From assembly GCA_016290905.1 (NCBI GenBank), contig JAEEVO010000006.1:1-64000 (forward strand): DNA of 64,000 nt. The letters run 5' to 3'. The number at the start of each line of letters is the position of its first letter. Position 1 is the stretch's first letter. Below, piece by piece: positions 16,658 through 24,490 of this stretch. This stretch comes from Lachnospiraceae bacterium (GTDB taxonomy: Bacteria > Bacillota > Clostridia > Lachnospirales > Lachnospiraceae). The position numbers and the translations under genes are program-made. The notes below the pieces were generated by a model that was not told where the DNA came from, ran no database searches, and was given only the letters and a program-made list of their open reading frames with translations.

Positions 16658-16773
16658 GGAATATTTATTGTAGGTTTTCATGCGGTAACAGGGAAACTGC
16701 GTTCTTCGATTGAACATAGTTCCGGAACCTTCCTCTGTTCCCAAAAATCTTTGCTGTTAAACAGCCCATACTT

Positions 16774-16947
16774 TTACATCCATTTGAAAAGTGCAATGAC
16801 CAGAGTATCCTGTGCCTCTTCATAAGAGAGTTTAACAACTCCGGATCCGATGTCCTTGCCTGTTACCACAGCTACTTCACCGCCACCGCCTATACCGGGG
16901 AGTTTATAAAAGCCTCCGGCCATGCCATGGAGCGCACACACTGACAT
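16774..16947 (-). pseudogene. Short coding-like stretch, possible gene remnant
   Basis: An open frame of 57 codons beginning MSVCALHGMAGG and ending IALFKWM. Composition (GIGGGGEVAVV, then a charged YEEAQD segment) looks protein-like, and the frame is open for another 20 codons upstream without a start, through the adjacent inverted-repeat element. A GGAGG lies 20 bases before the ATG, too far to be convincing. I recognise no family. It may be the tail of a gene lost when the repeat element arrived, or a small real gene. Confidence 0.3.
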
Positions 16948-16974
16948 TGATGGAGTAAATTTTTCAGCCTCCTT

Positions 16975-17054
16975 GAACCGTCCCCTTGTCTTAAAGACAA
17001 ATAATCATTGACAAACATCTTTTAGTCTGTTTATATAAGACAAAGGGACGGTTC
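16975..17054. repeat. 80-bp inverted-repeat element (GAACCGTCCC arms)
   Basis: Arms 16975-16993 and 17036-17054 (GAACCGTCCC...TTGTCTTA) pair over 19 bases with one mismatch. The interior carries TTGACA (17008-17013), 18 bases, TATATA (17032-17037), an outward-facing promoter toward the STAS-kinase gene. The core word is shared with 1016-1048. The size and structure resemble a miniature mobile repeat; no transposase is present. Confidence 0.65.
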
Positions 17055-17274
17055 TCTGTCTTATTTTACTTTTAGTATCTCATCCATGGCGGGATTTTGC
17101 TTCCTATTCCGATTTCCGTGCCATCTATCGCAAGAAAACGGTATGGAATATCCGGCTACGGCGAAGCTTCCCGACGAAGCGATCGCTGAAATGGACCGGC
17201 AGGATGTTCAAGTTAATTCTTGACAGATCCTTAATACATATACCACTTACAAAGAAAAATGGAGGAAGACTCAA
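17055..17274. other. Non-coding interval before the STAS-kinase gene
   Basis: About 220 bases. A coding-like but start-less stretch ends at a TGA near 17224 and matches nothing I know. The last part holds only the GGAGG ribosome site of the next gene. No terminator or clear promoter seen besides that inside the preceding repeat. Confidence 0.4.
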
Positions 17275-18456
17275 ATGACTATGATTGAAAAAGACGGGAA
17301 AATAATAATTTCACTTGAGGGAAGGATCGACTCAAATAACGCAGCACAAACAGAAAAAGAGATTTTTGATGTTTTGGGAACAAATGGAAACAAAGAGATT
17401 ATCTTTGAGGCAGGTAAACTTAGTTATATTTCAAGTGCAGGCCTGCGTGTACTTCTCAAGGTCCAAAAGTCAAAAGGCCGGCCGATAACTATCCGCAATG
17501 TTTCCCGAGATATATATGAGATATTTGAAACCACGGGTTTTGTAGACCTGTTGGATGTAAAGAAGGCTTTTAGAAAAATCTCTTTGGCCGACTGTGAAAA
17601 AATAGGCAGAGGCGGACATGGTAATGTATATCGTCTGGATGAGGAAACTATTGTCAAAATATATCATGATCACAGTACTTTAGAGATGATTGAAAAAGAG
17701 CGCATGTATGCAAAAAACGCTTTTGTTAATGGTGTGCCGTCAGCTATAGCCTATGATATCGTTGAGACCGAGGATGGTTATGGCCTGGTATTCGAAATGG
17801 CAGGTGCAACGACTGTCAGCAAATATATCATGGAACACCCGGATAAATTACAGGAATATTCCATTAAGCTTGGAGTGCTCCTAAAGACACTAAACAATAC
17901 TGAGGCTGATCCTGAACTCTATGGGAATATCAAGCAGATTTATCTTGACAGAGCCCGGAAGGCCGGAGAATTCTTTACTGATGATGAAGTAGATCAGATG
18001 ATCAGAATGATCAATTCTATACCGGAAGGAACCGGTATGATCCATGGTGATTTCCATACCAATAACGTTATGGTTCAATCAGACGGCGAGCTGATACTTA
18101 TAGATATGGCTGATATCAGCCGCGGCAATCCTATTTATGATATTGGCGGTGCTTTTCTTACTATGTATTTAAGTGGTATGAAAAATCCTGATATTACCCG
18201 TGAAGTTATCGGTATTGATTATGAAATGTCAAAACAGGTATGGGGAATAATGCTTTCTACTTATTATGGAACGACAGATCCTGATAAATTGGAAATGATA
18301 AGTAAAAAAATCGGAGCATTTGCCCTGCTGCGTATGGGCACAACAGTTGCCTTAGGCGAAAGAGCTAAACAGTCTGCTCCTGGTATAGTCACATTACTCA
18401 GGCAAAAACTTTTTCCTAATACCGATGCATTATGCCAATTATTTGCGATGCCGTAG
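17275..18456 (+). CDS. STAS domain fused to an aminoglycoside-phosphotransferase-like kinase
   Basis: A 393-residue two-domain protein. Residues 1-95 form an anti-anti-sigma type STAS domain with the phospho-acceptor serine region SYISSAGLRVLL. Residues from about 100 on are a kinase of the APH/choline-kinase fold: a glycine loop GRGGHGNVYRL, the catalytic loop MIHGDFHTNNVM (around 265) and the metal-binding LIDMADI. The kinase half resembles the family known as TIGR02172 (recalled from memory). GGAGG precedes the ATG. It stands alone between repeat elements and the attenuator of an ABC exporter. The substrate is unknown; it might phosphorylate a small molecule or the STAS serine of partners. 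Confidence 0.85.
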   Translation: MTMIEKDGKIIISLEGRIDSNNAAQTEKEIFDVLGTNGNKEIIFEAGKLSYISSAGLRVLLKVQKSKGRPITIRNVSRDIYEIFETTGFVDLLDVKKAFRKISLADCEKIGRGGHGNVYRLDEETIVKIYHDHSTLEMIEKERMYAKNAFVNGVPSAIAYDIVETEDGYGLVFEMAGATTVSKYIMEHPDKLQEYSIKLGVLLKTLNNTEADPELYGNIKQIYLDRARKAGEFFTDDEVDQMIRMINSIPEGTGMIHGDFHTNNVMVQSDGELILIDMADISRGNPIYDIGGAFLTMYLSGMKNPDITREVIGIDYEMSKQVWGIMLSTYYGTTDPDKLEMISKKIGAFALLRMGTTVALGERAKQSAPGIVTLLRQKLFPNTDALCQLFAMP

Positions 18457-18498
18457 ATGACATGTACAAAACTTACCCTTGTCTTACGGAAATTACAA

Positions 18499-18527
18499 TT
18501 GACATTACCGGAACGATATGATAGTAT
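18499..18527 (+). promoter_or_regulatory. Promoter of the ABC exporter leader
   Basis: TTGACA (18499-18504), 17 bases, TAGTAT (18522-18527). It gives a leader of about 235 bases before the first ABC gene. Confidence 0.75.
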
Positions 18528-18610
18528 TCTATATGAGAAAACTTGAAAGGTAAAGGTACGGAAATGCTGGTAATGCGTATAAGATAACAATGTTTTTGAT
18601 GAACACAGAA

Positions 18611-18740
18611 AGCCTGTAGCTACACAGGTTTATTTTGGTGTGCATTTAACATGGTATACGCATAGGGTATTTCCTTATATTTTTATATAAGGCTTATTTG
18701 CGTAGTCTGTTTTGTGTGCACAAGACAGGCTTTTTATTTA
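18611..18740 (+). promoter_or_regulatory. Probable transcription attenuator upstream of the ABC exporter
   Basis: The leader can form rival structures: AGCCTGT (18611-18617) pairs either with ACAGG (18623-18627) or with ACAGGCT before the T-run (18725-18735). In between, CCTTATAT/ATATAAGG and TACGCA/TGCGTA build one long hairpin, and GTGTGCA/TGTGCAC flanks it. A short open frame runs through it. This layout is that of translation-controlled attenuators found before antibiotic-resistance and drug-export genes. Confidence 0.6.
18640..18690 (+). CDS. Possible leader peptide of the attenuator
   Basis: GTG followed by fifteen codons (HLTWYTHRVFPYIFI) and TAA. It covers the left arm of the long attenuator hairpin, so ribosome stalling on it could switch the structure. 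The ribosome site is weak, and an alternative tiny frame (ATG at 18651, MVYA) overlaps it. Confidence 0.35.
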   Translation: MHLTWYTHRVFPYIFI

Positions 18741-18770
18741 TGGGAAAATATAAAAGGATGAGGAATCAAT

Positions 18771-20624
18771 ATGGATAGAAAATATAAGATTACACAAAAC
18801 CTGTCTTACTGCCTGAAAGAAACTGCAAAGGGCTGCAAGAAGCTCCCCTATCTCTGTATGGGAGTTGTGCTGGCCAATTGCATTATACCGATAATAACTG
18901 CTTTTTTACCGAAGGTTATAATTGAAGAAATCGAGCAGGGAATGGGACTAAAAAGATTATTGATCATAACGGGCACTTTGGCTTTGGGCCTTGCTTTAGC
19001 CCAGACCATACAGAAATATCTCGAGCGCCTGGTCTATTGGAATAAGTTTAAGATGAACACACACTTTTTAAGAAAAGTAACCAAAAAGGCGCTCACTACC
19101 GATTATAGGAATCAGGAAAACGAGCATTTCAGAGAGCTGCAGTCTGAGAGCTTTTCGAGTTGTAACGGTAATTTTTCCGGATTCATACAGACATACGATG
19201 CAATAATAATGTTCTTTTCGAATCTGCTTGGGTTTGCGGCGTTTGCAGGTATCCTTTTTACACTTAATGTCCGGGTAATTCTGTTTTTGTGCATTACTAC
19301 ATCGGTGAGCTTTTTGCTAAACCGTAAGGTACTTAAGTGGGCAGAAAAAAATATGGATGAAAAAACCGGATATGAACATGGTATGCAGTATATTATTGAG
19401 ACTTCAAATGATACGGCTGCAGCAAAAGATATAAGATTATACAACATGAAGGTCTGGCTTGATAAACGATATAACAGGTATATGGAGGGACTTCTTAGAT
19501 GGTATGGACGATATACCGCAAAGCTGTTCGGCGTATCTGCAGTGGACAGCGGTATGTCACTCATTAGGGAAGGTGTGGTTTATCTTTACCTGTTATATCT
19601 GGTTTTTAAGGGAGATATTTCCGTGGCAGAATTCGTGCTGTATTTTAATGTGGTGGCGGGTTTTTCAACATGGCTCGGAAGCTTACTGGGCCAGATAAAT
19701 GTCCTTGGCAGATTAAATATTTCCATGAACCGGTTCAGAACCTATTTAGAGTATCCTGAAGTTTATAAAAGAGAAGACGGTGAAGATATCAGGGCTGATA
19801 AAAATCCGGGAGTTATTGAATTAAAAAATGTAAGCTTCAGGTATTCGGAGGATGGTGATGATATAATAAAGGACTTTAATCTTAAGATAGCTCCCGGTGA
19901 GCATCTGGCTGTAGTGGGACTTAACGGAGCAGGAAAGACTACAATGGTAAAGCTTATCATGGGGCTGACCGAAGCCGGTGAAGGTACAGTCTGCTACGTT
20001 GGCAGAGATATCAGGGAATTTAACCGTGATAAATATTATGAGATATTCGGAGCAGTTCTGCAGGATCACTCAATACTTCCCGTAACTATATCTGAGATCG
20101 TGGCCGAAAATGACGGTAGTTCTGTTGACCGTCAAAAAGTTATGGAGTGCCTGAAAGCGGCAGGACTTAAAGAAAAGACTGACTCTCTCGACAAAGGTAT
20201 AGATTCCAAGTATGATAAGACTTTCTGGGACGATGGCATATCATTATCGGGAGGAGAGCAGCAAAAGCTTTTGCTTGCAAGAGCACTGTACAGGAATTCA
20301 CCTGTAGTTGTACTTGATGAGCCGACGGCTGCACTTGACCCCATATCCGAAAATCGTTTGTATGAGACTTATGATGAAATGATGAAGGGAAAGACTACGA
20401 TTTTTATTTCTCACAGATTGGCATCTACCAGATTTTGCAACCGTATAATCCTGATCGAGGACGGAAGAATACTTGAGGAAGGAACTCACGAGGAGCTTTT
20501 AGTTAAAAAAGGCAGATATTACAAGCTGTACGAGACTCAGGCAAAGTATTACCGGGATGGAGCCGGTGGAATATCGTCGGAAGAAAATATACTTGATACA
20601 TCAAAAGCTGAAAATGAGAGGTGA
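18771..20624 (+). CDS. ABC exporter, fused membrane and ATPase domains (first subunit)
   Basis: A 617-residue type IV (exporter) half-transporter: six transmembrane helices in residues 20-320 and a C-terminal ATPase with Walker A GLNGAGKTT, a Q-loop, the signature LSGGEQQKLLLARAL, Walker B VVVLDEPTAALDP and switch ISHRLAS. All catalytic residues look intact. The partner gene starts six bases later, so the two probably form a heterodimer exporting a drug, peptide or lipid. The attenuator in front suggests induction by a translation-targeting compound. Confidence 0.93.
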   Translation: MDRKYKITQNLSYCLKETAKGCKKLPYLCMGVVLANCIIPIITAFLPKVIIEEIEQGMGLKRLLIITGTLALGLALAQTIQKYLERLVYWNKFKMNTHFLRKVTKKALTTDYRNQENEHFRELQSESFSSCNGNFSGFIQTYDAIIMFFSNLLGFAAFAGILFTLNVRVILFLCITTSVSFLLNRKVLKWAEKNMDEKTGYEHGMQYIIETSNDTAAAKDIRLYNMKVWLDKRYNRYMEGLLRWYGRYTAKLFGVSAVDSGMSLIREGVVYLYLLYLVFKGDISVAEFVLYFNVVAGFSTWLGSLLGQINVLGRLNISMNRFRTYLEYPEVYKREDGEDIRADKNPGVIELKNVSFRYSEDGDDIIKDFNLKIAPGEHLAVVGLNGAGKTTMVKLIMGLTEAGEGTVCYVGRDIREFNRDKYYEIFGAVLQDHSILPVTISEIVAENDGSSVDRQKVMECLKAAGLKEKTDSLDKGIDSKYDKTFWDDGISLSGGEQQKLLLARALYRNSPVVVLDEPTAALDPISENRLYETYDEMMKGKTTIFISHRLASTRFCNRIILIEDGRILEEGTHEELLVKKGRYYKLYETQAKYYRDGAGGISSEENILDTSKAENER

Positions 20625-20630
20625 GGACGA

Positions 20631-22463
20631 ATGACTCTTAAAAAACGCATAGAAAACACCGGACGCGGATACAGGATACTTAATGAATACTGCCCGGGAC
20701 TTATCAGATCAAAAGTGCTGACGAGCATAGCAGACACAACAGCTCCGTTTATAACCATCTGGTTTTCCGCAAGGATCATAAATGAGATAAGCGGTGACAG
20801 AAATATAACGAGACTTTCCATATATGTCATTCTTACCATCACTATCGGATTTATCCTTTCGATGATCAAAAATGCCATGGAGAAAAAGGCAAGTGAAAAA
20901 GAATCCCGTATGTGGATATTTTTCCAAAAGGTTTTCTCTGACAAGCAGATGGATATGGATTTTGTGGATCTGGAAAATCCCGAAATACGTAAGAAGAAAC
21001 AAAAGGCCGAAGAGAATCTCTTTATGTTCGGAAACGGACTTGCACAGCTGGTATGGGATACTGCAGGTCTGGTAAATGTATTTATCGGGATCGCGGCATC
21101 TGTAGCGCTGACTGCCTCGTTTTTTACATCAAAGTCCGGGAATGCGGTAATGGATTCATACCTTTGGATAGCAGTTCTGGCGGTACTTGTCATATTGTCA
21201 GGTGTCATCACGTCCAAGCTTAAGTCTAAGGAACAGAAGATCTTTGAAAAATGGACTGACAGCAACGTATGGTTTAACAGAGCCTTTATGTTTTACGGAC
21301 ATGAGCTCTATGCCGATACGTCGAGGGCAAAGGACGTAAGGATATACCGTCAGGACAGGATCGCCGACAGGGAGATGTGTAAGCTGCAGGAGAACAACGA
21401 GAAGGATAACGGATATTTAAAAACCATGAGTTCCTGCCAAAGCAGACTTACTTTCCTTAGGGGTATCTGCGCCTGCATTTGTTATTGTCTTGTAGTTGCC
21501 AAAGCCGGACTTGGCGCATTTGCTGTCGGAAGCATCGTACAATATGTCGGAGCACTTATAAAGCTTATCGAAAGCTTCGGAAACCTTTCGGATGTTATTT
21601 CGGAAAATAAGATATACACCGAACATCTTGATAATCTTTATGAATATCTCGATCTTCCGAACAGGAAAAATGAAGGGCATGTCCATATCGATAAAGACAA
21701 GTTAAAAGAAGAATGCGAGATAGAATATAAGAACGTATCCTTTAAATATCCGGGTACGAAAACTTACGTGCTTAAAAACATAAATACAAAATTTAAAACA
21801 GGTAAAAAACAGGCCTTCGTAGGCGCAAACGGAGCCGGGAAAACCACGTTTATAAAGTTATTGTGCAGACTGTATGACCCGACTGAAGGCGAGATCCTGT
21901 TAAACGGACGGAATATCCGGGATTATGATTATAAGGAGTATTTGAAGGTATTTTCGTTTGTATTCCAGGACTTTAAGCTTCTTGCTTTCCCGCTTGGAGA
22001 AAATATAGCTGCCGATACCGAACCGGACGAAGAAAAAGCCTCAGACTGTGCGGGTAAAGCATCATTATCGGAAAGAGTGGAAAATATGCCCGACGGACTA
22101 AAGACATATCTGTATAAAGATGTATCGGAAAAAGGAGTGCAGATATCCGGCGGTGAAGCACAGAAGATCGCGCTTGCAAGAGCTCTGTATAAGGATTCTC
22201 CGATCATCGTGCTCGATGAGCCCACAGCGGCACTTGACCCTAAAGCGGAGGAAGAGGTATTTAAGAATTTCAGTACCATCACGGAAGATAAAACCGCCAT
22301 ATACATCAGTCACCGTCTTTCCTCCTGCAGGTTCTGTGATGAGATCACGGTATTTGACAAGGGAGAGATAGTACAGAAGGGAGATCATAATAGTCTGTTA
22401 GAAGATACTTCAGGTAAATATTCAGAGCTTTGGAATGCTCAGGCGAAATACTATAAACAATAA
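20631..22463 (+). CDS. ABC exporter, fused membrane and ATPase domains (second subunit)
   Basis: A 610-residue half-transporter related to the preceding one. N-terminal membrane helices, then an ATPase with GANGAGKTTFIKL, signature ISGGEAQKIALARAL, Walker B IIVLDEPTAALDP and ISHRLSS. Unlike many heterodimeric exporters, neither subunit shows a degenerate Walker B glutamate. It begins after GAGGTGAGGACG and ends 147 bases short of the convergent decarboxylase gene. The substrate is unknown. Confidence 0.93.
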   Translation: MTLKKRIENTGRGYRILNEYCPGLIRSKVLTSIADTTAPFITIWFSARIINEISGDRNITRLSIYVILTITIGFILSMIKNAMEKKASEKESRMWIFFQKVFSDKQMDMDFVDLENPEIRKKKQKAEENLFMFGNGLAQLVWDTAGLVNVFIGIAASVALTASFFTSKSGNAVMDSYLWIAVLAVLVILSGVITSKLKSKEQKIFEKWTDSNVWFNRAFMFYGHELYADTSRAKDVRIYRQDRIADREMCKLQENNEKDNGYLKTMSSCQSRLTFLRGICACICYCLVVAKAGLGAFAVGSIVQYVGALIKLIESFGNLSDVISENKIYTEHLDNLYEYLDLPNRKNEGHVHIDKDKLKEECEIEYKNVSFKYPGTKTYVLKNINTKFKTGKKQAFVGANGAGKTTFIKLLCRLYDPTEGEILLNGRNIRDYDYKEYLKVFSFVFQDFKLLAFPLGENIAADTEPDEEKASDCAGKASLSERVENMPDGLKTYLYKDVSEKGVQISGGEAQKIALARALYKDSPIIVLDEPTAALDPKAEEEVFKNFSTITEDKTAIYISHRLSSCRFCDEITVFDKGEIVQKGDHNSLLEDTSGKYSELWNAQAKYYKQ

Positions 22464-22470
22464 AGTATAT

Positions 22471-22605
22471 TTAAAGAATTGTTCCTAAATCCATAAGCTC
22501 CTCCCTATAAATCTCAAAATATACCAACCCATTCTTTTGATAGTTACAGACGCTTTTTTCTATGCCGGCAGAACCGTCCGAAACTACTTCAAATATCAGT
22601 TCCCG
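22471..22605 (-). pseudogene. Coding-like fragment after the decarboxylase gene
   Basis: A frame overlapping the decarboxylase stop region continues for about 45 codons (SRELIFEVVSDGSAG...EELMDLGTIL) with protein-like composition, unlike the surrounding intergenic DNA. It has no convincing start. It may be the tail of a lost gene, or a short unannotated gene using a rare start codon. No family recognised. Confidence 0.3.
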
Positions 22606-22609
22606 TGAT

Positions 22610-24061
22610 TTACTTCTCAAGTACCTGCAGGTATTCCATATACGGATCCTGAGTTCCCTGCATGGAACAGCCTTTTTCTTTGGCATAAATGATATATTCG
22701 ATAATATCATCCGTTATAAGCTCGCCCGGGGCCAGTATCGGTATTCCCGGAGGATAACACATAACAAACTCACTGCAGATACGTCCTGCCGTCTCTTCGA
22801 TGGGAAGTGCGATCTTATCCGAATAAAACGCTTTCTGAGGCGAAACACATACCTTGGGTGCTATGTACTCCGCTGCCATCAGCGAAGCCGGATCCCGGGA
22901 ATACAGTCTCTTGATATCCGAAAGGGCTCCAACAAGCCTTTCTATATCCTGTATCCTGTCACCTATCGAGATATATGCCAGGATATTGGCAATATCCCCG
23001 AACTCTATCTGGATATCATACTCATCCCGGAGCAGATCATAGACCTCTATTCCCGCAAGTCCTATATCTCTAGTATAAACCGAAAGCTTTGTCACATCAA
23101 AATCATAAATGCTTTTTCCGTTAACGATCTCGGCACCATAAGCATAATATCCGCCTATCGAATTGATCTCTTCCCTCGCATATTCGGCCATATCCTTCAC
23201 CTTGCCGAAAGACTCGGCTCCGCGAAGAGCCAGATTCCTTCGTGAGATATCGAGGCTTGAAAGTAAAAGATAGGAAGCACTTGTAGTCTGGGTAAGGTTA
23301 ATGATCTGTGCGACATACTCCCAGTTCACCGTCTTATTTACCAGAAGCAGCGAGCTCTGTGTCAGACTTCCGCCGGACTTATGCATTGAAACCGATGCCA
23401 TGTCCGCGCCCGCCTCCATAGCCGAAACCGGAAGGCTCTTTTCAAAGTAAAGATGGGTTCCGTGAGCCTCGTCCACCAGGCACAACATCTTATTTTCATG
23501 AGCGAGCTTAACAATACCTCTGAGATCGGAACAAATACCATAATACGTGGGGTTATTTACGAATACACAGACAGCATCCGGATTCTCTCTGATGGCTCTT
23601 TCAAGCTCCTCGAGCTCCATACCCAAAGCGATGCCCAGCTTCTTATCAACCGCAGGATTTACATATACCGGAACGGCTCCGCAGAGTACCAGCGCATTGA
23701 TAACGCTCTTATGTACATTTCTCGGAAGAATGATCTTATCTCCGGCACGGCATGCCGTAAGTACCATGGCCTGAACTGCCGAAGTGGTCCCTCCTACCAT
23801 AAAGAAGGAATGATCCGCACCAAAGGCCTCCGCTGCCAGCTCTTCAGCTTCCTTGATGACCGACATCGGATGACAGAGATTGTCCAAAGGCTTCATGGAA
23901 TTAACATCAAGGCTAACACACTTCTCTCCAAGCAGCTCTTTAAGCTCCGGATTTCCGCGTCCGCGCTTATGTCCCGGTACATCGAACGGAACTATTCTCT
24001 GTTTTCTGAATTTCTCCAATGCCTCATACACCGGAGCATGCTTTTGTGCTTCTATGTTCAT
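22610..24061 (-). CDS. Orn/Lys/Arg decarboxylase (SpeA/YaaO type)
   Basis: A 483-residue PLP enzyme of the short Firmicutes class that lacks the N-terminal wing domain of the Escherichia coli enzymes. PLP lysine K228 lies in SMHKSGGSLTQSS, the phosphate/aldimine region in LVDEAHGTHL, and a conserved substrate loop in DVPGHKRG near residue 27. Arginine, lysine or ornithine could be the substrate; arginine (giving agmatine) is likeliest for this class. It has the same leader RNA and promoter type as speE, so the two are probably co-regulated as parts of polyamine synthesis. Confidence 0.9.
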   Translation of the reverse strand: MNIEAQKHAPVYEALEKFRKQRIVPFDVPGHKRGRGNPELKELLGEKCVSLDVNSMKPLDNLCHPMSVIKEAEELAAEAFGADHSFFMVGGTTSAVQAMVLTACRAGDKIILPRNVHKSVINALVLCGAVPVYVNPAVDKKLGIALGMELEELERAIRENPDAVCVFVNNPTYYGICSDLRGIVKLAHENKMLCLVDEAHGTHLYFEKSLPVSAMEAGADMASVSMHKSGGSLTQSSLLLVNKTVNWEYVAQIINLTQTTSASYLLLSSLDISRRNLALRGAESFGKVKDMAEYAREEINSIGGYYAYGAEIVNGKSIYDFDVTKLSVYTRDIGLAGIEVYDLLRDEYDIQIEFGDIANILAYISIGDRIQDIERLVGALSDIKRLYSRDPASLMAAEYIAPKVCVSPQKAFYSDKIALPIEETAGRICSEFVMCYPPGIPILAPGELITDDIIEYIIYAKEKGCSMQGTQDPYMEYLQVLEK

Positions 24062-24091
24062 AGCAGGTTCCAGACCTTTCTATATATCTTT

Positions 24092-24180
24092 AACTATTCA
24101 CGACCGGACAAAATCCTTTCCAAGGCAATTCTGCAAGCAAGCTTGCTCTTTGCCTTAGAAAAATTCTGTCATGAATAGTT
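24092..24180. repeat. Long hairpin repeat in the decarboxylase 5' region
   Basis: Nearly the whole 89 bases fold on themselves: AACTATTCA with TGAATAGTT at the ends, AAGGCAA with TTGCCTT further in, and AGCAAGCTTGCT at the tip. It lies between the leader terminator and the decarboxylase start. Likely a dispersed palindromic element. Confidence 0.65.
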
Positions 24181-24189
24181 TTATTTCAG

Positions 24190-24399
24190 CAAAAAAGGAC
24201 AGATGATAACATCTGTCCTGAACCTTTACCCGTCACAAACCGATAGCCTTGCCAAACGCTCTGACTACTTCTATTGACCATCCAAGAAGCGATGTTACCT
24301 AATGTGGCCTTTCGCCACCCGCGGCAGTCGCCCCGCCTGTCCGTATGGGCTTAACCAAAATGGTGGGCAATACGCACGAAAATCAAAGAAATTCATGCA
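24190..24399 (-). promoter_or_regulatory. Structured leader RNA with terminator before the decarboxylase gene
   Basis: Second copy of the leader at 16406-16622. The terminator (24190-24219) has a perfect stem GGACAGATG/CATCTGTCC and six T. Against the speE copy the second-from-top pair changes from G-U to A-U, preserving pairing. The core is at 24285-24372. The 65 bases between are unlike the speE copy. Confidence 0.75.
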
Positions 24400-24405
24400 A
24401 ATGTC

Positions 24406-24434
24406 AATATATCATATCACAGCGAAAAAAGCAA
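24406..24434 (-). promoter_or_regulatory. Promoter of the decarboxylase leader
   Basis: TTGCTT (24429-24434), 17 bases, TATATT (24406-24411), matching the speE promoter in spacing and in the bases before the -10. Confidence 0.65.
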
Positions 24435-24490
24435 GTAAAATTTAGGTAAAAAGTTTTTATCTGTAAGCATTATAAGTGTTACCGCAACTA

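Noticed and set aside
20549-21265. 238-codon minus-strand frame opposite the second ABC subunit
   Set aside because: Shadow of a well-supported ABC gene.
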